Shown: positions 24,085 to 31,928, numbered from the stretch's first letter. The stretch is 64,000 bases of DNA from Streptomyces flaveolus (GCF_014648815.1 NZ_BMRV01000012.1:221687-285686); one strand, 5' to 3'. Translations and numbers: made by a program. The notes: generated from the sequence alone by a model not told the origin.

Positions 24085-24425
24085 CGGACGGCTCCCGTCG
24101 GCTCCTCGGCCGCCTCCGCCAATGCGTCGAGCTGGGCCCGCAACCGGGCGTTCTCCTCGGCGAGCTCGTCCCGCGCGGCCCGCGACGACAGCGCCGGGTC
24201 GGTCTCCCACCAGTCGATGCCCGCCTTCTTCGCGGTGTCCACCGAGGCGATGAACAGCCGCAGCCGGATGGTGAGCAGCTCGATGTCGAGCAGGTCGATC
24301 TTGATGTCGCCGGCGATCACGATGCCCTTGTCGAGGACCCGTTCCAGCAGGTCCGCGAGGCTGCCCGAGGCGAGGTCGCAGAGCTCGGTGTCCGGCCCCC
24401 TGTACCGGTGGTCGACGTCGGTCAC
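24081..24425 (-). CDS. gvpJ: Gas vesicle protein GvpJ (GvpA-like)
   Basis: A GTG at 24425 preceded by GGGAG gives 114 aa. Residues about 22-72 form the GvpA-type domain (SLADLLERVLDKGIVIAGDIKIDLLDIELLTIRLRLFIASVDTA), followed by a coiled-coil tail (RDELAEENARLRAQLDALAEAAEE). GvpJ is a minor structural protein thought to shape the conical ends. The 18-nt gap after gvpZ is one of the few non-overlapping junctions in the operon. Confidence 0.9.
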   Translation of the reverse strand: MTDVDHRYRGPDTELCDLASGSLADLLERVLDKGIVIAGDIKIDLLDIELLTIRLRLFIASVDTAKKAGIDWWETDPALSSRAARDELAEENARLRAQLDALAEAAEEPTGAVR

Positions 24426-24443
24426 TGCGTACTCCCCATGGCG

Positions 24444-25346
24444 TCAGCGATACGGGCGGGCACGTTCGTCGTCGTCATACTCGTCCTCGTCCGCCTCGTC
24501 CTCGTCGTCGTACTCACCTTCTTCACCCTCGTCCTCGGCGGCGTTCTCACCTTCGTCCTCGTACTCGGCACCGTCCTCGTCCTCCGCCTCCTCGGCGTCC
24601 TCGTCCCCCTCCTGGTAGTCGTCGGCGTTCTCCTCCTCCATCGCCTCCTCGTGGCTCTTGACGACCTCTCCGTCGCGGATCTCGCCGCGCCAGCCCTCCA
24701 CCTCCTCGTCGTCCATGAGGGTGACGTGCCGCGCGAAGTGCTTCAGGTCCAGCCGCAGCCGGCGTCCCTGGGCGCGCCACAGGTTGCCGGTCTTCTCGAA
24801 GAAGCCCGCCGGGTAGTACTCGACGACCACGACGACCCGGGTCAGCCGGGGCCCCAGCTCGTGGAAGCTGACCGCGCCGCGTGTGCTGCCCTTGGCGCCC
24901 TCGGAGGTCCAGACGATCCGTTCGTCGGGGACCTGCTCCTGCACGGTCGCCTTCCAACTGCGGCTCGACGGGCCCACCTTGACGTTCCAGTCGGAGGTGA
25001 CCTCGTCGGCGGGGGTGACGCTGCGGACGCCCTTGGTGAACGAGCTGAAGTCCTGGAGCTGGGTCCACTGGTCGTAGACGGTGCGCAGGGGAACGCCGAT
25101 GTCGACGGTCTCCATGATGTGCGTCGCCTTGATGCTGCCGCCCTGGGCTCCGCGCCGGCCCTTGCCCCGCCGACCGGAACCCCCGCCACCCCCGGCCGAT
25201 TCGGTCAGCCGGTCGGTCAGACCGCCGACCCGCTCACCCGCCTTGCCCGCGAGGCTGTGCCCGGCGGCGGAGAGGTAGCCGCCGAGAGCGTCCTTCACGT
25301 CGCCCAGGGGGGACGACGTGCCGCTCCCCTGTCCGGTGGGGCTCAT
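24444..25346 (-). CDS. gvpZ: Gas vesicle-associated protein GvpZ, SRPBCC domain with acidic tail
   Basis: This 300-aa protein begins with a Gly-rich region, has an SRPBCC/START-like domain at about 72-208 (IKATHIMETVDIGVPLRTVYDQWTQLQDFSSF...), and ends in a strongly acidic tail (about 234-296, nearly all Glu/Asp/Tyr/Gly/Ala). SRPBCC domains bind hydrophobic ligands. Position matches gvpZ of Streptomyces clusters, an actinobacteria-specific gene of unknown function. It overlaps gvpY by 4 nt. The acidic tail could aid solubility or bind a basic partner such as the GvpY or GvpA tails. Confidence 0.85.
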   Translation of the reverse strand: MSPTGQGSGTSSPLGDVKDALGGYLSAAGHSLAGKAGERVGGLTDRLTESAGGGGGSGRRGKGRRGAQGGSIKATHIMETVDIGVPLRTVYDQWTQLQDFSSFTKGVRSVTPADEVTSDWNVKVGPSSRSWKATVQEQVPDERIVWTSEGAKGSTRGAVSFHELGPRLTRVVVVVEYYPAGFFEKTGNLWRAQGRRLRLDLKHFARHVTLMDDEEVEGWRGEIRDGEVVKSHEEAMEEENADDYQEGDEDAEEAEDEDGAEYEDEGENAAEDEGEEGEYDDEDEADEDEYDDDERARPYR

Positions 25347-25933
25347 CCGCTGCCACCTCCCCGGCGGTTCCCCGACGGTACGGCCTTCTTGGCGGCGGCC
25401 TTCTTCGCCGGTGGCTTCCCGCCGGGCGCGGCCTTGCGCGGGGGAGCCTTCCGCGGCGGCGCGGGGGCGGGCTCGCGGTCCTCTTCCTCTTCCTCGTCGT
25501 CGAAGTACTCGGCCTCGTCCGTGGCGTCGTACTCGTCGTACTCGTCGTGGTCGTCGTACTCGTCGTACTCGTCGTACTCGTCCTCCGGCTCCTGGGCCCC
25601 GTCGTCCCGTCGGCCTCCGCCGCCGCCGTTGAGTGCGTCGGTGCGGTCGCGGAGGGTTTCCGCGAGGCCGGTGAGCCGGCGGTTCGCCGCGGCGGTGACG
25701 GCCGTGCGTCCGGCGGTCAGCAGCTCACCGCGCACCTGGTCCGACAGCTCCTGGAACTGCGGCGCCAGTTGAAGCCTGCTCAACCCCTGGGAGAGGACCT
25801 GGCCAGGGGAGAGCCCCAGGCGCCGCCCCGCCAGGTAGGAACCGACCGCGAAGGCCAGTTTCGCCTTCTTCGTGCGGCCGAGGAGATATCCGCCCGCCAT
25901 GGCCGCCGCCAGGGCCGCCTTGCTGTCGTTCAT
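25343..25933 (-). CDS. gvpY: Gas vesicle-associated protein GvpY with acidic repeats
   Basis: This 196-aa protein has a conserved N-terminus (MNDSKAALAAAMAGGYLLGRTKKAKLAFAVGSYLAGRRLG), a middle helical part, an acidic block (about 115-153) of repeated DEY/DEYD units, and a basic Lys/Pro/Ala tail (160-191). Its ATG overlaps the gvpG stop. Position and sequence fit gvpY of Streptomyces. The DEY repeats are encoded by a simple 9-bp repeat, prone to slippage. The function is unknown; the charge-segregated tail suggests protein-protein contact. Confidence 0.85.
   Translation of the reverse strand: MNDSKAALAAAMAGGYLLGRTKKAKLAFAVGSYLAGRRLGLSPGQVLSQGLSRLQLAPQFQELSDQVRGELLTAGRTAVTAAANRRLTGLAETLRDRTDALNGGGGGRRDDGAQEPEDEYDEYDEYDDHDEYDEYDATDEAEYFDDEEEEEDREPAPAPPRKAPPRKAAPGGKPPAKKAAAKKAVPSGNRRGGGSG
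25525..25590. repeat. Tandem 9-bp repeat inside gvpY
   Basis: Units of TACTCGTCG recur in this stretch (with GTGGTCGTC interruptions), encoding (D-E-Y)n on the minus strand. The repeat keeps the reading frame, so copy changes would shorten or lengthen the acidic tail without frameshift. Confidence 0.75.
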
Positions 25934-26208
25934 ACGGGCCTTCCGTGCGCTGGATCCGTGCTGGTGGTGCGGCCGGTGGGCCGGACCGGGCGGTCGAGGA
26001 GGGCGAGCAGGCGCTCCTCCTCCCGTTCGAAGGCCGCCTCGTCGATGGCCCCCGCGTCCAGGGCCCGGTTGAGCGCGGCCAGACGGGCCTGGACGGCGCG
26101 CGGGTCGTGGACCTGGCGCCGGGCTTCCTGGAGCAGGTGGTCGGCGATCCACGCGGTGCCCCGCACCGGGGCCAGGGGCAGCAGGAGGAGACCGCTCACG
26201 ATGCCCAC
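25930..26208 (-). CDS. gvpG: Gas vesicle protein GvpG
   Basis: A GTG start at 26208 gives 92 aa and lies 4 nt after the gvpF stop. The protein matches GvpG: GIVSGLLLLPLAPVRGTAWIADHLLQEARRQ, then LNRALDAGAIDEAAFEREEERLLALLD. GvpG is a small assembly protein working with GvpF and GvpL. Its stop overlaps the gvpY start (ATGA). Confidence 0.9.
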   Translation of the reverse strand: MGIVSGLLLLPLAPVRGTAWIADHLLQEARRQVHDPRAVQARLAALNRALDAGAIDEAAFEREEERLLALLDRPVRPTGRTTSTDPAHGRPV

Positions 26209-26212
26209 CGCG

Positions 26213-26995
26213 TCACCGCCCGGCCGGGGCGGGGGACGGGTCGACGAAGCTGTAGCAGGGCAGGGGCCCGGTCACACTGAGGGCCAGACGGTCCCCGCGG
26301 TCACGGGCGCACGCGTCGACCGCCTGCCGGAACCGCGGTTCGTCGGCGGAGCGCAGCAGGAACGACGCGCTCAGCACCTGCTCGTCGTCGGTCGGTCCCC
26401 CCACGGTGCGCACGGCGAGCGGGGTCAGGTGGTCGAGGACCTCCTGGGCCGCGCGCCGTGCCTCGCGGCGGACGGCCCGGGCGAGCGCCTCGCCGAGCCG
26501 GACGTTGGCCTCGTAGTCCGGCCGGCGCCGTGTGCGCAGGGCCAGGGCCCGCAGCTTCTCGTCCCGGCGCACCAGATCGGCGAAGCTGCCGGGCACGACC
26601 GCTCCCTTGACGTTGAGCTCGACGCACCCCCGGACGCCGTCGAGCTGCCGTGCCAGGTGGGCGGCGTCGCAGCGCAGCTGGGCGAGCAGGACGTCCGGAC
26701 GGGGACTGAGGACCGCGAACCGCATGGGCAGCAGTGGCCCCTGCGCGGCCAGTTCGTCCAGCACCGCCTGATGGGCCATCAGGTCGCGGCGCCGGGGCCG
26801 GACTCGCGGGGGCGTGGCCGAGACGGCCGCGCACAGGCCGGACTCGGTGAGCAGCCGCACGGGGGCACCGCCGACGCCGGGGGAGCGGGGTGTGCGGACC
26901 CCGTCGGGGGCGATGCCGTAGACGTACAGGGCGGCCCCGGTCTCCGGGACGGCGGCGGTGGTGGTGGCGATGGGGGCTGTGGCATGCACGGTCAT
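26213..26995 (-). CDS. gvpF: Gas vesicle protein GvpF
   Basis: This 260-aa protein belongs to the GvpL/F family, with ALYVYGIAPDG at the start, LLPMRFAVLSPRPDVLLAQL and CVELNVKGAVVPGSF in the middle, and LALSVTGPLPCYSFVDP near the end. GvpF binds GvpA and sits at the gas-facing side in other systems. Its ATG overlaps the gvpA stop by 4 nt. Confidence 0.92.
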   Translation of the reverse strand: MTVHATAPIATTTAAVPETGAALYVYGIAPDGVRTPRSPGVGGAPVRLLTESGLCAAVSATPPRVRPRRRDLMAHQAVLDELAAQGPLLPMRFAVLSPRPDVLLAQLRCDAAHLARQLDGVRGCVELNVKGAVVPGSFADLVRRDEKLRALALRTRRRPDYEANVRLGEALARAVRREARRAAQEVLDHLTPLAVRTVGGPTDDEQVLSASFLLRSADEPRFRQAVDACARDRGDRLALSVTGPLPCYSFVDPSPAPAGR

Positions 26996-27525
26996 TCCTC
27001 CTCCGTTCCCGTGCGCCGGCGCGGGCGGCTGCGCGGGCGGTCGTCGTCACCGCGGGGGCGCCCGGCCGGACGGCTCCGGGGGCGCTGGGCCCGCTCCTCG
27101 CGTTCGCGGACGGGCGGGCCGGTACGGCGGCGGGGCAGGGGCTCCTCCAGCTCCTCCTCGTCCGTCGCCGGCTCCGGTTCCTCGGGCGTGAGGATGCCCC
27201 GCACCCGGTCGGTCAGGGAGCGCGTCCCCCGCTTGGCGGCCGCCCGGCCCACGGTCTTGGCGACCGGCCCGCCGAACAGCTCGGGGACGGTCTTGGAGCG
27301 CACGTCGTGCTCCAGGTCCAGGCGGTTGCAGGCCTCCGCGAAGCGCAGGTAGGTGTCGACGCTCGCGACCACGATGCGGGCGTCCACCTTGAGGATCTCG
27401 ATGCCGACCAGGGAGACGCGCACGAAGACGTCGATCACCATGCCGCGGTCGAGGATGAGTTCCAGGACGTCGTAGAGCGTTCCGGCGCGGGGCGCGCAGA
27501 CGACCTCGTCGTCATAGGTGATCAT
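26992..27525 (-). CDS. gvpA: Gas vesicle shell protein GvpA with long charged tail
   Basis: From ATG 27525 (GGAAGGACC upstream) the product has 177 aa. Residues 15-65 form the GvpA core (TLYDVLELILDRGMVIDVFVRVSLVGIEILKVDARIVVASVDTYL), the amphipathic rib-forming domain. Then follows a roughly 110-residue tail, first acidic (PEEPEPATDEEELEEP) then Arg/Pro-rich. Classical GvpA is about 70-75 aa; longer tails are common in actinobacteria, and this one is strikingly charged. In the same operon GvpJ and GvpS also carry GvpA domains, so this gene could be the main shell or a GvpJ-like minor protein; operon position supports gvpA. Confidence 0.88.
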   Translation of the reverse strand: MITYDDEVVCAPRAGTLYDVLELILDRGMVIDVFVRVSLVGIEILKVDARIVVASVDTYLRFAEACNRLDLEHDVRSKTVPELFGGPVAKTVGRAAAKRGTRSLTDRVRGILTPEEPEPATDEEELEEPLPRRRTGPPVREREERAQRPRSRPAGRPRGDDDRPRSRPRRRTGTEEE

Positions 27526-27559
27526 CGGTGGTCCTTCCGGGGTCGGGCCGGGGGCCCGG

Positions 27560-27877
27560 TCACTGGTCCTGGGCACCGCGCCGGTAGCGGGCGACCCGGC
27601 GGTACCGCAGCAGGTCGCCCGCCGCGTCCAGCTCGACCTCGTAGGTGGCGAGCAGGCTGGTGGTGTCCGGGATGCGCGCCACCTCCAGCACGTCCACGTT
27701 GACGATCCAGCCGTCGTCCTCGCTCCGGCACACCGCGGAGACTCCCTCCAGGCGGTGCCGGATCAGCTCGGACAGGGCGTCCGCGGCGCGCTGGGCGGCG
27801 TCCCGGGCGCCCCGCACGGCACGCTCGCGCGTGGTCGTGGACGTCGTGCCGCGTCGTCGCTCGCCAGGTTCTGTCAT
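27560..27877 (-). CDS. gvpO: Gas vesicle protein GvpO
   Basis: This first gene of the gvp operon encodes about 105 aa from ATG 27877 (an in-frame start at 27886 is possible). GvpO features include ARDAAQRAADALSELIRHRLEGVSAVCRSEDDGWIVNVDVLEVARIPDTTSLLATYEVELDAAGDLLRYRRVARYRRG. GvpO is essential for vesicles in haloarchaea and heads Streptomyces clusters. The 34-nt gap before gvpA is the largest in the operon. Confidence 0.9.
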   Translation of the reverse strand: MTEPGERRRGTTSTTTRERAVRGARDAAQRAADALSELIRHRLEGVSAVCRSEDDGWIVNVDVLEVARIPDTTSLLATYEVELDAAGDLLRYRRVARYRRGAQDQ

Positions 27878-28005
27878 GCAGCCCACTCTGGCCGCGCCTC
27901 CCGGTCCGCGCGTCCGCAGTTACCCCATCCGGGCACAAGTGGGCCCCCGGTCACCGCGAGGTGACACGCGGGGGTGCCGGTGGCGGGGGTTCGGGCGACA
28001 GGGGT

Positions 28006-28659
28006 TCAGGCGCCGGGCGTCCCGGTGGGCCGGCGCCGGCAGTGCAGGAAGACGTGCGGTTCGGGCCCGGCGTCCGGGTGGGCCGGGGTGAACAGCAGCT
28101 CCTCCCGCTCCAGGACCTCCAGGCCGGCGCCCTCGGCCACGGCGGCCAGGCCCGGCGCGGTGAAGCTGGTCACGCGCACGGGCTGCCCCATGAAGATGGC
28201 GTCGACGCCCTCCACGTCCAGCGGAACGGTGGCGAGGACCAGGTACCCCGACGGGGTCAGCGCCCGTGCGAGGCGCCGGACGACGTCCGCCTGCTCCCGC
28301 CGGTCCAGCTGGAGCAGCGCGAAGTACACGCAGACCGCGTCGAACGAGCCGTCCGCGAGCGGCACGTCACGGATGTCGGCACACCGGAACGAGGCGTCCG
28401 GCACCTGCCGGGCGGCCAGCTCCACCATGACGGGGGAGACGTCGACGCCCACGACCCGGTGACCGGCGCCCGCGAGGGTCTCGGCCGTGGGCCGTCCGGT
28501 GCCGCTGCCCACGTCCAGCACCCGGCTGCCCGGCGCGAGCCGCCCGAGCAGCCACTCCAGCGAGCGACGGTGCGCCGGCGAACCGGCGAACGCCTTCTCG
28601 TAGTCGGCGCCCAGCGCGTCGAACACGGCGGCGGGCGGCCGTTGCTGTCCGTCGGTCAC
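28006..28659 (-). CDS. Class I SAM-dependent methyltransferase
   Basis: From GTG 28659 (GAAGGGA upstream) the protein has 217 aa; ATG 28704 is an alternative without a ribosome site. Motif I is VLDVGSGTGRPTAETLAGAG, followed by VVGVDVSPVMVELA (motif II) and CADIRDVPLADGSFDAVCVYFALLQL. The family transfers a methyl group from S-adenosylmethionine; the substrate is unknown. It is not obviously part of the gvp operon, from which it is separated by 128 nt. Confidence 0.85.
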   Translation of the reverse strand: MTDGQQRPPAAVFDALGADYEKAFAGSPAHRRSLEWLLGRLAPGSRVLDVGSGTGRPTAETLAGAGHRVVGVDVSPVMVELAARQVPDASFRCADIRDVPLADGSFDAVCVYFALLQLDRREQADVVRRLARALTPSGYLVLATVPLDVEGVDAIFMGQPVRVTSFTAPGLAAVAEGAGLEVLEREELLFTPAHPDAGPEPHVFLHCRRRPTGTPGA

Positions 28660-28741
28660 GGGGGTCCCTTCGGTGGGTGAGCCGGTGCCGGGATCATCGT
28701 CCATCGCGGGAGAGCCGCAGACAAGGGCTCCGCCGGCCGCC

Positions 28742-29563
28742 CTACCGGGCGGCGTCGTCCGGCGCCGTCCCCGGCTCCGCCGTCCTGCGGTGCACGGCGG
28801 CCTTGACGCGGTCCGGCAGGACCTTGTCGGCCACGCCCTGCGCCCTGGTCCTCGCCGAGCCGGTGACCACCTTCCCGCGGCCCTTCATGACGGCGTCGAA
28901 CGCCTGCTCGGCGACCTGCGCGGGATCGTCCTTGCCCATGGTGCCGACCTTGGTGTCCTCCATGCCGGCCCGCCGGAAGAAGTCGGTGTCCGTCGGTCCC
29001 GGCATGAAGGAGGTGACCGTGACGCCGGTGTCCCTGACCTCCTCCTGCAGTGCTTGGGCGAAGGACTGCACGAAGGACGTGGACGCGTCGTAGACGGACT
29101 GGAAGGCCCCCGGCATCGTCGAGGCGACGGACGACGTGAACATCAGCCGGCCCACGCCGCGCGCCACCATGCCGCGCAGCAGGGGTTTGGCCAGCCGCAC
29201 CGTCGAGGTCACGTCGAGGTCGATCACGGACTGGTCGTCGGCCGGGTCGGTGTCCACGAACGCGCCGCCCCGCCCCACGCCCGCGTTGAGGGCCGCCACG
29301 TCCACCACGAGACCGGCGGTGGCCGCGACCAGCCGGTCGACGCCGCCGGGGTCCCGCAGGTCCGCGCGGACGGCCCGTACCTCCACGCCGGTCTCCCGCA
29401 GCCGCTCAGCGGCGTGTTCGAGCCGGTCGTCCTCGGCGTTGACCACCAGGTCGTGGCCGTGCTCCGCGAACAGCCGGGCGAGCTCGTAGCCGATGCCGCC
29501 GGACGCCCCGGTGACGAGGGCGAGCGGCCTGCCGCCGTCACCCACCGCTTCCGCCGGGTCCAC
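28742..29563 (-). CDS. Short-chain dehydrogenase/reductase with altered YxxxK motif
   Basis: A GTG start at 29563 with GAAGGGACG upstream gives 273 aa. The N-terminus carries the NADP-binding LALVTGASGGIGYELARLFAEHG, then NAGVGRGG and the catalytic region SSVAS...AFQSVYDASTSFVQSF. Tyr158 is followed four residues later by Thr162 (ACG), where SDR enzymes have Lys. Close homologues read YxASKxF, so one AAG-to-ACG change could explain it. Loss of this Lys usually impairs catalysis. The C-terminal extension is basic. Confidence 0.85.
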   Translation of the reverse strand: MDPAEAVGDGGRPLALVTGASGGIGYELARLFAEHGHDLVVNAEDDRLEHAAERLRETGVEVRAVRADLRDPGGVDRLVAATAGLVVDVAALNAGVGRGGAFVDTDPADDQSVIDLDVTSTVRLAKPLLRGMVARGVGRLMFTSSVASTMPGAFQSVYDASTSFVQSFAQALQEEVRDTGVTVTSFMPGPTDTDFFRRAGMEDTKVGTMGKDDPAQVAEQAFDAVMKGRGKVVTGSARTRAQGVADKVLPDRVKAAVHRRTAEPGTAPDDAAR

Positions 29564-29574
29564 TGGTCGTCCCT

Positions 29575-30027
29575 TCAGTGCAGCGCCTGGTACACCGACG
29601 CCGTGGTGAACCCGTACACGACGTGCGGCACGATGTCCGACACCCAGGACGTCCGGTCCCACTGCTTCGGGTCGGTCACCCCGAGCGCGGCGGCCGGCAC
29701 GTCGCTGCTCACCATGGCGGCGGCACCGAGCACCGGCCCGGCCACCCAGTCCGGCAGCGGTCCGCGCCGGCGGCGCAGCACGCCGTAGGCCGCGCCGACC
29801 CCGAGGCCGGTGGCGTAGCCGAGCAGGGCGCCGACGGCCTGTTCGCGGTGGGGCTTCGTCTCCTCGTCGCCGAGCACCAGCCCGACCCGGTCGGCGACCC
29901 GGTCCGCGACCTCGGCCGGCATGTCGCTGGACCCCCGGCCGCGCAGCAGCATGTCGCCGTACGTGGTGAGGTTCAGCGCGACGGTCCCCGCCGCGCCGGC
30001 GACCAGGCCCTTGATCAGTGACTGCAT
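29575..30027 (-). CDS. Small integral membrane protein of unknown function (150 aa)
   Basis: The protein begins MQSLIKGLVAGAAGTVALNLTTYGDMLLRGRGSSDMPAEVADRVA, has two or three hydrophobic segments (about 3-22, 66-84, 94-113) and ends YGFTTASVYQALH. Similar small membrane proteins are common in actinobacteria. It lies 11 nt upstream of the SDR gene in the same direction and probably shares its transcript. No function can be assigned. Confidence 0.75.
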   Translation of the reverse strand: MQSLIKGLVAGAAGTVALNLTTYGDMLLRGRGSSDMPAEVADRVADRVGLVLGDEETKPHREQAVGALLGYATGLGVGAAYGVLRRRRGPLPDWVAGPVLGAAAMVSSDVPAAALGVTDPKQWDRTSWVSDIVPHVVYGFTTASVYQALH

Positions 30028-30077
30028 CCCGGAACTCCCTCGGACGGGCGCGGTGGCGCACGACGGTCACGACGGGC

Positions 30078-30116
30078 CCCGGGTTCCCCTCTCGTGGCCG
30101 CCTAACAGAACCCGGG
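30078..30116 (-). terminator. Possible terminator downstream of TetR gene
   Basis: CCCGGGTT (30078-30085) pairs with AACCCGGG (30109-30116) across a 23-nt loop. It lies between the TetR gene and the membrane-protein gene on the same strand and may separate the two transcripts. Confidence 0.4.
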
Positions 30117-30139
30117 TCCGGGCACCTCACGGCCCGCCC

Positions 30140-30730
30140 TCATGCGGAACGGGGCCGGGCCCCGTCCAGCGCCAGGTCCACCAGCCCCCGCACGAGCGCC
30201 TCGTCCAGGGGTGCCCCGCTGAGCAGGACCCGGACGAACAGCGGACCGCTCACGGCCTCGATCAGCAGACCCGGGTCGGTGTCCGCCGCCAGCTCGCCAC
30301 GCTCGATGCCGCGCCGGACCATCACGACGGCGCGGTCGAGGCGGTCGCTCCAGTAGGGGCCGCGCCGGTCGTCGAGGGTGTCGTCGTGCTCGACGCCGAT
30401 CCGGAGCAGGGCGTGCCCCTGGGCGGTGCCGAGCAGCCCGGCCAGCGAGGAGAAGAAGGCGAGCAGGTCGTCCCGTACGCGCCCGGTGTCCGGAACCGGC
30501 AGCGCGGAGTCGAGTTCCGTGTTCAGGGCGTCCAGGATCAGGTTCTCGCGGGTGCCCCAGCGGCGGTAGACCGACGTCTCGTGCACTCCGGCCGCGCGGG
30601 CGACGGCCCCCACGGTCGCCCCTGCCAGGCCCTGGCTGGACAGCAGTTCCACCGCGGCGGCGAGCACGGCCTGCCGCATCCGCTCCCCACGGCGGCGCAG
30701 GGGCGGGGCGGCGGATTCCGGAGACGTCAT
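30140..30730 (-). CDS. TetR-family regulator divergent from alcohol dehydrogenase
   Basis: This 196-aa protein has a TetR HTH (MRQAVLAAAVELLSSQGLAGATVGAVARAAGVHETSVYRRW) and a C-terminal ligand domain of the TetR_C_11-like type. The ATG at 30730 is adjacent to a perfect 17-bp inverted repeat (30745-30790), so it almost certainly represses itself and the divergent dehydrogenase. The inducer is unknown, possibly the alcohol or aldehyde handled by the enzyme. Confidence 0.9.
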   Translation of the reverse strand: MTSPESAAPPLRRRGERMRQAVLAAAVELLSSQGLAGATVGAVARAAGVHETSVYRRWGTRENLILDALNTELDSALPVPDTGRVRDDLLAFFSSLAGLLGTAQGHALLRIGVEHDDTLDDRRGPYWSDRLDRAVVMVRRGIERGELAADTDPGLLIEAVSGPLFVRVLLSGAPLDEALVRGLVDLALDGARPRSA

Positions 30731-30744
30731 CGCACCAGCCTAAA

Positions 30745-30790
30745 GCAGGTCGACTTGCGTTGGGTGTACGGTTAACGCAAGTCGACCTGC
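30745..30790. promoter_or_regulatory. 17-bp perfect inverted repeat, TetR operator
   Basis: GCAGGTCGACTTGCGTT (30745-30761) is repeated inverted at 30774-30790 with a 12-nt spacer. Each arm is itself a near palindrome centred on GTCGAC (CAGGTCGACTTG). This looks like two operator sites for TetR dimers in the divergent promoter between the TetR and dehydrogenase genes. Confidence 0.75.
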
Positions 30791-30843
30791 GATGGACCGG
30801 TGGGGCCCGTGCGGGGTCGCCTTCGCACCGAGGAGGTCCTGTC

Positions 30844-31857
30844 ATGGCGCAGATGCTCGCCGCCCGCCTGCACGTCCCGAGCCGCACCCTGCGGCTGGAG
30901 GAGGTGCCCCGCCCCCAGCCCGGGCCGGGCGAGGTACTCGTCAAGGTCGAGGCGGCCGGGGTGTGCCTGTCCGACGTCCACCTCATCGACGGCACGCTCA
31001 CCCCGCTGCTCCTGCGGGGCGACACCGTCACCCTCGGCCACGAGGTCTCCGGCACGATCGCCGAGGTCGGCGACGGCGTCACCGCCTGGGCACCCGGACA
31101 GCGCGTCGTGCTGTACGCCGGTGAGGTCCGCGACGGCGTCACCTACACCCGGGGCGTCGACTACGACGGCGGCTGGGCCGAGTACGCGCTGTCCGCCGCG
31201 ACCGCCCTGACCCCGCTGCCCGACGTCATCCCCTTCGACCAGGGCGCGATCATCCCCGACGCCGTGTCCACCCCGTGGGGCGCCATCACCGAGACCGGCG
31301 GCGTCCGCCCCGCCGAGGCGGTCGGCGTGTGGGGCGTCGGCGGGCTCGGCGTGCACGCCGTGCAGCTGCTGCGCGCCGTGGGAGCCTGCCCGGTCGTCGC
31401 CGTCGACCCCAACCCGGTGGCGCGCGAGCGTGCCCTGGCCGCCGGGGCCGACCTCGCCCTGGACTCCGCCGACATGGACCTGCGCGAGGCCGTCGGGGCG
31501 GTGACCGGCGGGGCGGGGCTCGCCGCCGCCTTCGACTTCGCGGGCGTGCCCGCCGTGCGCGAGCAGGCGCTCTCCGTCCTGGCGCCGAAGGGCCGTCTGG
31601 TGCTGGTGGGCCTGACCGACAAGCCGCTCAGCGTCACGGACGGCACCCGCTTCAGCTACCTCCAGCAGCGGATCCTCGGCCACTACGGCTCCGACATGCC
31701 GGTGGCCCTGCCCCAGCTGCTCCGGCTGATCCAGGGCGGACGGCTGGACTTCTCCGGGTCCATCAGCGGGGTGCTGCCGCTGGCCGAGGCCGCCGAGGCG
31801 GTCGCCCGGCTGGAGGAGAAGGAGGGCAATCCGATCCGGCTGATCCTGCGCCCGTGA
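30844..31857 (+). CDS. Zinc-type alcohol dehydrogenase, structural-zinc loop absent
   Basis: ATG 30844 with GAGGAGG 7 nt upstream gives 337 aa. The catalytic zinc region is present (GVCLSDVHLIDG, LGHEVSG), with the Rossmann motif GVWGVGGLGVHAVQLLRAVG. The usual four-Cys structural-zinc loop is missing; that region reads VVLYAGEVRDGVTYTRGVDYDGG. The enzyme is an NAD(P)-dependent MDR oxidoreductase for an unknown alcohol or aldehyde. It is monocistronic, followed by a terminator, and under the divergent TetR. Confidence 0.9.
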   Translation: MAQMLAARLHVPSRTLRLEEVPRPQPGPGEVLVKVEAAGVCLSDVHLIDGTLTPLLLRGDTVTLGHEVSGTIAEVGDGVTAWAPGQRVVLYAGEVRDGVTYTRGVDYDGGWAEYALSAATALTPLPDVIPFDQGAIIPDAVSTPWGAITETGGVRPAEAVGVWGVGGLGVHAVQLLRAVGACPVVAVDPNPVARERALAAGADLALDSADMDLREAVGAVTGGAGLAAAFDFAGVPAVREQALSVLAPKGRLVLVGLTDKPLSVTDGTRFSYLQQRILGHYGSDMPVALPQLLRLIQGGRLDFSGSISGVLPLAEAAEAVARLEEKEGNPIRLILRP

Positions 31858-31900
31858 GGTGAGGGATTCCTGAGAATCCACGAGGCGGTTGAACGTCGGC

Positions 31901-31928
31901 GCCCCCGACTCCGTATGGAGCCGGGGGC
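31901..31928 (+). terminator. Terminator after alcohol dehydrogenase
   Basis: GCCCCCGACTCC (31901-31912) pairs with GGAGCCGGGGGC (31917-31928) except for one G-T-like mismatch, with a GTAT loop and an ATTT tail. Confidence 0.75.
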
